This document shows, piece by piece, positions 58,430 to 64,000 of a DNA stretch of 64,000 bases. Each line of letters starts with the position of its first letter. Positions within the stretch are counted from its first letter, which is position 1. Origin of the DNA: Hordeum vulgare subsp. vulgare (Eukaryota; Streptophyta; Magnoliopsida; Poales; Poaceae); the NCBI RefSeq assembly GCF_904849725.1, contig NC_058519.1, positions 22,489,267 to 22,553,266 on the forward strand, read 5' to 3'. The notes beneath the pieces were generated by a model. It worked only from the letters and a program-made list of their open reading frames with translations, was not told the origin of the DNA and made no database searches. The position numbers were made by a program, and so were the translations under genes.

Positions 58430-58625
58430 GGCCTTTAGCCCCGGCCCATAAGGGGCTTTAGTCCCGGTTCACCAACCGGGACTAAAGGGGCGGGACTAAA
58501 GGTCTAACCTTTAGTCCCGGCCCTGTTACAAGCCGGGACTAAAGGTGCTCCACGTGGACGCCTCGTAGTGCCCCAGGGGCAGGCCCTTTAGTCCCGGTTC
58601 GTTACACGGATCGGGACTAAAGAGT
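58430..58625. repeat. 5' subterminal palindromes of second CACTA
   Basis: Alternating tttagtcccggttc and ccgggactaaagg blocks, at least four pairs. The first element has lost most of this region. Confidence 0.9.
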
Positions 58626-59004
58626 TTCAGATTTTGCTTATTTTTGGGGTTTTTTTGAATGAAATTATTTTTGCGTCTTAGGGTTTTAGGGTTTAGGTGT
58701 TCGGGAAATTAACGTGATGCCACGTTTTGTGTTCGGGAATAAGTTTTCATATAATTTAAATAAAAATAATTATGCATATATATATATAAGATTAACTTAT
58801 CTTACAAGCGAGCATATATATACAATTATATGGAGATCTGAATTATCGGGACTAGAGCCCGTCTATTCGATTACATGACCGAACATCAGTAATGGCCCCT
58901 AGCTACACTAAATCGTCCTTTGTCATCTATAGCTTCCGTCCTCAGAAATCCCGCAAGTTCCTCTGCAACAGCAATCGCGCGATGCTCTGGTAGGACCTTC
59001 GTCC

Positions 59005-60703
59005 TCATGGTCGTGTACTATATAAGAAGAGGAGACGAATATGAATATCAATCATGATAACAAAGAATGACGGGTAAAAATAGAGGTGTGAATGTTCATT
59101 GCTTACGTCGAATCTGTGATCCTTGTGCTCAGAGGTAAACGTGCGAATGGTCTCGCAAACATAGTATCCGCATAGATGCGTTCCCCGTGGCTGCTGGTCG
59201 CACTTTACGAGAATAGAATATATATAATCAAAATAATAATCTAGCATCATAAATGTATTGAAAATAGAAGTATATCATACTACTACTTACCTGAGCCGCT
59301 CTAAAGGTCAGCTTCTCAGGAAAGATACCGGGAGTCACGCACTTGAACCGCTTCCAAACCCTGCCCGACAAGGATAATGATTTGCTAAGTTTTCCATTAA
59401 TTGATATATCAGAAAATCATCGAAAGAGACCGACAGTGCGCAAGAATGATTGAAATTACCCTTGGAGCATGTCCTGCAGGCTTTGGAACTATTCCTAGGG
59501 TCTCGATAATGGGTCGAAGGCATCAACTCTTCCCTTATCAATTTGAATGTCCAACAGAATCCAATGGAAGCTGCACACGTATATATATATATGTATGTGT
59601 CAGTAACTTATCAATTACACTTATAAGTGAATGGACACAACAGAGTAAAGACCCTCACCTGAAGTTGTATGGAAACAGTATGTGGTCACAGAAATTTTGA
59701 TCTGATAGAAACCTTATAAGGTTTTCCTCCGTATCCTTGGGTTTATCAGTTAGCGTCGCTATATGTATTTTATCTGGGTCAATAAACCCAATATTTAGGA
59801 TGTTCTTACTTTTACAATCCAGAATCTTCATTCTGCATAATAGAGTACAAGTTATATATAGACAATGAATTGAAATAACTAAACAAGTTATATGTAGACA
59901 ACCAATTGAAAAACTTACAGACAATAGCAACTCACAAGCGATTTGTCGAGGGCGTCACCATTGTACATCTGGAAGAGTTCATCAAAGTCGATATGGATTT
60001 CTTCGGGGCGGCCGTAGTACTCCCGTGGGACACTTACCACGATCACCGTTCTCCCATTCTTTGATTCACTTAAGTACCATGTATGCAAGTAACACATATT
60101 TGTTCGGAGATCATCTTTGCTGACCAAAGGCTCTCCCATGACAAACTGTGGCTTAGGGGCTACCACAGCCTTGGGTTACCTGTCGTCTTGGGAAGCCATA
60201 ACATCTTCAACCGAGACACCCATTCAACCGCCCACTTCTTTGCTAATTCAAAATCTTGCCCCTGCACCGGAGGGGGAACATTCTCGGTTAACACCTTGAG
60301 GGGTGGGATCGACTGTTTGGCCTGTTGTCCAAGCTGAGGAACGTCTGATTTTTTCTTGCTTGTAGTTGAACTTGATTTGCTCCCACTTGCACTTGCACGT
60401 GATCTGCTCTTTTTACTTCCTTTTGCAATGTGCATGTATAGTCGTCAGGCTTATGGTGTAAGTCATACTGTGATGGAAGGGTCGTGAAGTATTTTTGCAA
60501 AGGTTATTTGCTTCTCGGTGTATTCCGGTCGGGGCTCGGGTTCCTTCTTTTTCATCTGCGCATCATGATGTTCCTTTGCTATCCTGGCGTTTTCCTCGGG
60601 GGTACGATCATAAGGTCTGATAGGAAGATTAGCATGAGGTACCTTTGGGAGGGACGATCGTTTGCGCTTAGGGGGGCTCCGTCGCTTAGAAATCGTCGGC
60701 GGA
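59005..60703 (-). pseudogene. Ulp1-type protease gene of second CACTA, 5' part missing
   Basis: Exons match the first copy: pre-protease linker (60703-60160, with shifts), VPREYYGRPEEIHIDFDELF...SCYC (60166-59917), MKILDCKSKNILNIGF (59877-59659), SFHW and VDAFDP-type exon (about 59570-59465), RVWKRFKC (59364-59290), and the intact catalytic exon CDQQPRGTHLCGYYVCETIR (59210-59150). The Cys of GYYVC should be the nucleophile. Transposase_24 is absent because the element breaks off at 60703. Confidence 0.78.
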
Positions 60704-61565
60704 GCCATTTATCTTCAGTTCCATTTTATTTTTCTATTTTAAATAATTTAGAACTTCAAATAACCTTTAAACTTTTAATAAACTTAAAATTTTAAATCAA
60801 TATATTTTTAAAAGTAAAATGTTTGTGACTTCAAAAACTGCTCGGAGTTTTTGTAAAAAGTGCTCGCATATACAATAAAATGTTTGCAAGTTTGAAAAAA
60901 TGTTTGTAAAACAAGAAAAGGCCATGATTTCAAATCAAACTCCATGTATTAAAAATTATTAAAAGCATTTAACAAAATGCTTTCTAATTCAAAATATGTT
61001 AATGCATTTAGAAAATGTCCTAAAATTTTAAAAAATAGCTAATGCGATGCAAAAATCAATGGATTTTGCCGTTGGGATAATTATACAATCTCGATTCCTC
61101 CTCCCGCCTTACAGATTTTTCGCCTCTATAAGTATTCCCATCCCAGCGTTCGGCCGGCGGCACAAGTTGCGGGCGGGCAGAGGGCTGCCGGGTCAGGCGA
61201 CAACCAGTTCAAGGCTTAAAGATTGCATGTAATATTCGCATTATTTTCTCCCTTTGATATTAATCTGTGTACGTTTTGTTCATTTTGGATTTGTCTTCTA
61301 TCTTGTGTGCAGGTTGCTGCTTGCTTTGGGGGAGATAAGAACAACTCTAGCAGACCCTGTATATTCACGACCTGCAAACGTGTTTTGCAGTTCGTTGAAG
61401 TGGGGTTTTGTGGGACGAAAAGTTGCATTGCAGAACAGAACCCGTATAATTAAACTACATAATTTAAAAAATAAACGTTCGCGGGCATGTTCAGAACCAC
61501 AGTCATGATCATACAACACTACATTCATGATCATACAACACTATACTCATCAGTACTAGAGGGGG
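60704..61565. other. Unassigned AT-rich sequence and part of a MITE-like element
   Basis: 60704-61040 is AT-rich with degenerate repeats (gtttgcaagtttg type). 61060-61230 is GC-richer with ctctataagtatt, possibly an old promoter. At 61340 a start like the Tourist MITE at 2050 occurs (aacaactctagcagaccc), but no second end is seen. 61500-61560 holds two copies of catgatcatacaacacta. No genes. Confidence 0.45.
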
Positions 61566-63080
61566 TGATACGTCTCCAACGTATCTATAATTTTTGATGG
61601 TTTCATGTTATTATCTTGTCAAACTTTGGATGTTTTGTATGCCTTTTATATACTTTTTGGGACTAACTTATTAACTCAGTGCCAAGTGCCAGTTCCTGTT
61701 TTTTCCATGTGTTTTGACCCCTTTCAGAGGAGGATTTTGAACGGAGTCCAAATGGAATGAAACTGCAAAAAATATTTTTTTCCGAAACAGAAAAAGATCG
61801 GAGAGCCGGAGAATCAGGGCAGGGGCCCACCAGGGACCCCACAAGTCCTCATGGCGCGGCCAGGGGGAGGCCGCGGCCCCCTGGCTTGTGGGCTCCCTGA
61901 GGCCCCTTTGCCCTAGGTTTTGCGCCTATATATTCCCTAAAAATCCCCAAAAAATCAGGAGATCATCGAAAGTACTTTTCCGCCGCCGCAAGCTTCTGTC
62001 TCCGCAAGATCCCATCTGGGGCACGTTCTGGTGCCCTGCCGGCGGGGGGATTCGGATACGGAGGGCTTCTTCATCAACACCATGACATCTCCGATTATGC
62101 GTGAGTAGTTCACCATTGACCTATGGGTCCATAGCTAGTAACTAGATGACTTCTTTTCTCTCTTGGATCTTCAATACAAAGTTCTCCATGATCTTCATGG
62201 AGATCTATCCGATGTAATCTTCTTTTGCGATGTGTTTGTCGAGATCCGATGAATTGTGGATTTATGATCAGATTATCTATGAATCTTATTTGAGTTTCTT
62301 CTGATCTCTCTTATGCATGATTTCATATCCTTGTAGTTCTCTTCGAGTTGTGGGTTTTGTTTGGCCAACTAGATCTATGATTCTTGCAATGGGAAAAGTG
62401 CTTGGTTTTGGGTTCATACCGTGCGGTGACCTCACCCACTGACAGAAGGGGTAGCGAGGCACGCATCGTGTTGTTGCCATCAAGGGTAAAAAGATGGGTT
62501 TTTCATCATTGGTTTGAGATTATCCCTCTACATCATGTCATCTTGCTTAAGGCGTTACTCTGTTTGTCATGAACTCAATACACTAGATGCATGCTGGATA
62601 GCGGTCGATGTGTGGAGTAATAGTAGTAGATGCAGAAAGTATCGGTCTACATGTCTCGGACGTGATGCCTATATGTATGATCATTGCCTTAGATATCGTC
62701 ATGACTTTGCGTAGTTCTATCAATTGCTCGACAGTAATTTGTTCACCCACCGTAATACTTGCTATTTTGAGAGAAGCCTGTAGTGAACACTATGGCCCCC
62801 AAGATCTACTACACACCATATTTTCAGCCTTACACTTTTTACTTCGTTGCACTTTCCGCCTTCATATCTCACTTTGCAAACAATCTTGAAGGGATTGACA
62901 ACCCCTTTATAGCGTTGGGTGCAAGCTCTGTTGTGTTTTGTGCAGGTACTCTGGACTTGACGAGATTCTCCTACTGGATTGATACCTTGGTTCTCAAACT
63001 GAGGGAAATACTTAATGCTCATGTGCTGCATCACTCTTTCCTCTTCAAGGGAAGAACCAACGCAAGCCCAAGAGACGACA
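61566..63080 (+). repeat. 5' LTR of a large gypsy-type retrotransposon
   Basis: It starts tgatacgtctccaacgtatc, a beginning I know from very common Triticeae gypsy LTRs, and ends agagacgaca before a primer-site-like tctggcaccactgccgggg. The 3' LTR lies outside the window, so the limits rest on these end motifs. Confidence 0.72.
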
Positions 63081-64000
63081 GAAGGATCTCTGGCACCACT
63101 GCCGGGGAAGAGCTTTTGTTGCCATAACAGAAGAATTTCTGGCACCGTTGCCGGGGAGGATCAAGTAAAGAACTCATCCAAGTAGGTGTCACAAACTCAT
63201 CTCTTTCATTTACTTTGTTTGCCAGTTGCCTCTCGTTTTCCTCTCCCCCACTTCACAATTTGCCCTATTCTTCGTTTTCCTTTTTCGTTCACCCTTTCTT
63301 TTGCTTGCTTTCTGTTTTCTTGTGTTGCCATGTGCCTTCAATTTGCTTGCATCTTCGCTTGTTGAAAATCTAGTGATATGGATCATCATCCACTTTCTAA
63401 TCTCTTTAAGAGATCCAATTATGTTGATCCAATTGCTAGTGAGTTGAGTGCACTTGACTATCTTTATGGAGTTTTGCTTGAGATGCGTGAATCTGAAAAT
63501 CGTGATGAAGAAATTTATGAAGTGATTCACGAGGGCTCCTTGAATGAAAAGCATGATTGCAATGGTTTCACTATAAATTCTATTAGTGACAATCATGCTA
63601 AAAATATGCAAAACCCTAAGCTTGGGGATGCTAGTTTGCTTTGTCCACTACTTGTTGCAATGATCATGATTGGGGTAATGATTTTTCTTATGATCATGAA
63701 AATTTGTTTAAGCCTCATGATGAATATGTTGTTTGCAATAAGATTGAAAGTGGATTTGGAGAAGTCATGACTTTGGTTGATGATAATCCCACTATTTTTG
63801 AAGAGCATCAACTTTGCATGCATGTGGATCATGAAAAGAATATCCTTTGTGATAGCTATATTGTTGAATTTGATTATGATCCCACATGTAATTGCTATGA
63901 GAGAGGAAAATATTGTGGTAGAAACTTTCATGTTACCAAATTCCCTCTCGTTATGTTGAGATTGCCATTGTCTCTTTCTTCTTCCTTGCATTTGGCAACT
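63081..64000 (+). mobile_element. Start of gypsy-type internal region, duplicated primer-site block
   Basis: The block tctggcaccactgccgggg (63088) is followed 43 bp later by ttctggcaccgttgccgggg (63130). The element normally carries one. The leader runs to the first ORF at 63378 and the region continues past the window end. Confidence 0.65.
63378..64000 (+). pseudogene. Leader ORF upstream of gypsy gag, frameshifted
   Basis: MDHHPLSNLFKRSNYVDPI starts at 63378. The sequence (LDYLYGVLLEMRE, CNGFTINS, MQNPKLGDASL) resembles the pre-gag ORF of common Triticeae gypsy elements. Near 63650 the reading must shift to continue as HDWGNDFSYDHENLFKPHDEY and onward to the window end. Its function in these elements is unknown. 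Confidence 0.6.

Larger units (their letters stand above)
58415..60703 (+). mobile_element. Second CACTA of the same family, right end missing
   Basis: The CACTAGTGGGGACGGGGCC terminus lies three bases (tca) after the first element's target duplication. The following 2.3 kb is nearly identical to 46908-48780, with about 440 bp of extra subterminal sequence (58456-58900). Similarity stops at about 60703 inside the Ulp1-type gene, where unrelated AT-rich sequence begins. No CACTAGTG right end is found, so it is truncated or rearranged. Confidence 0.85.

Noticed and set aside
60484..60795. Coding continuation of the second CACTA past 60703
   Set aside because: Similarity to the first copy ends abruptly and the following sequence is AT-rich with no protein-like content.

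Overview
The window is nuclear DNA of a grass, most likely the wheat/barley tribe (Triticeae). The signs are grass-type two-exon and single-exon genes with very GC-rich 5' ends, many Stowaway MITEs with CTCCCTCCG ends, LTR retrotransposons primed from initiator-tRNA-like sites (TGGTATCAGAGC), and CACTA elements with TTTAGTCCCGG subterminal palindromes. I see no rRNA, tRNA, organellar or bacterial features. Family names are from memory; no database was searched. Layout, 1-28 kb (gene island): a gag-only LTR retrotransposon (1-1687) sits in exon 1 of a dead CYP81-type cytochrome P450 (1688-3900, + strand). That P450 also has a Stowaway in exon 2 and three nested MITEs in its intron. An intact copy lies in opposite orientation at 22692-27356, and the two share exon, intron and 3'-flank sequence, so they are an inverted duplicate pair. 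Between them are an F-box gene (7050-8279), an F-box/DUF295 pseudogene (11528-12819) and an intact F-box/DUF295 gene (14937-16172); the last two are a tandem duplicate pair. The spacers hold MITEs, a Mutator-like MITE with a 9-bp target duplication, LINE- and SINE-like retroposons and a trihelix-type pseudogene fragment. Layout, 28-41 kb: a nearly complete L1-type LINE (about 28675-34230, - strand) has ORF1 intact and ORF2 broken only by an extra G in a homopolymer next to an ATGA overlap. It is followed by a third F-box/DUF295 pseudogene, then a gag-protease gypsy-type element (35511-40935) with both LTRs and a near-perfect target duplication. Layout, 41-61 kb: a degenerate copia-type element (from 41298) has its 3' LTR cut by a complete 11.5-kb CACTA element (46908-58408, target duplication ACC). 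Three bases after that duplication a second, truncated CACTA of the same family starts (58415). The complete CACTA carries a broken Transposase_24/Ulp1-protease gene, a 164-bp tandem array with a four-unit higher-order period, a 338-bp array, and an intact two-exon DEDDy 3'-5' exonuclease gene as apparent cargo. Layout, 61-64 kb: the 5' LTR and leader ORF of a large gypsy-type element that runs off the window. Only four host-type genes look intact: the CYP81 P450, two F-box genes and the exonuclease inside the CACTA. The rest is transposons and their debris. The most unusual region is the CACTA pair with its exonuclease cargo and ordered tandem arrays (46.9-60.7 kb).
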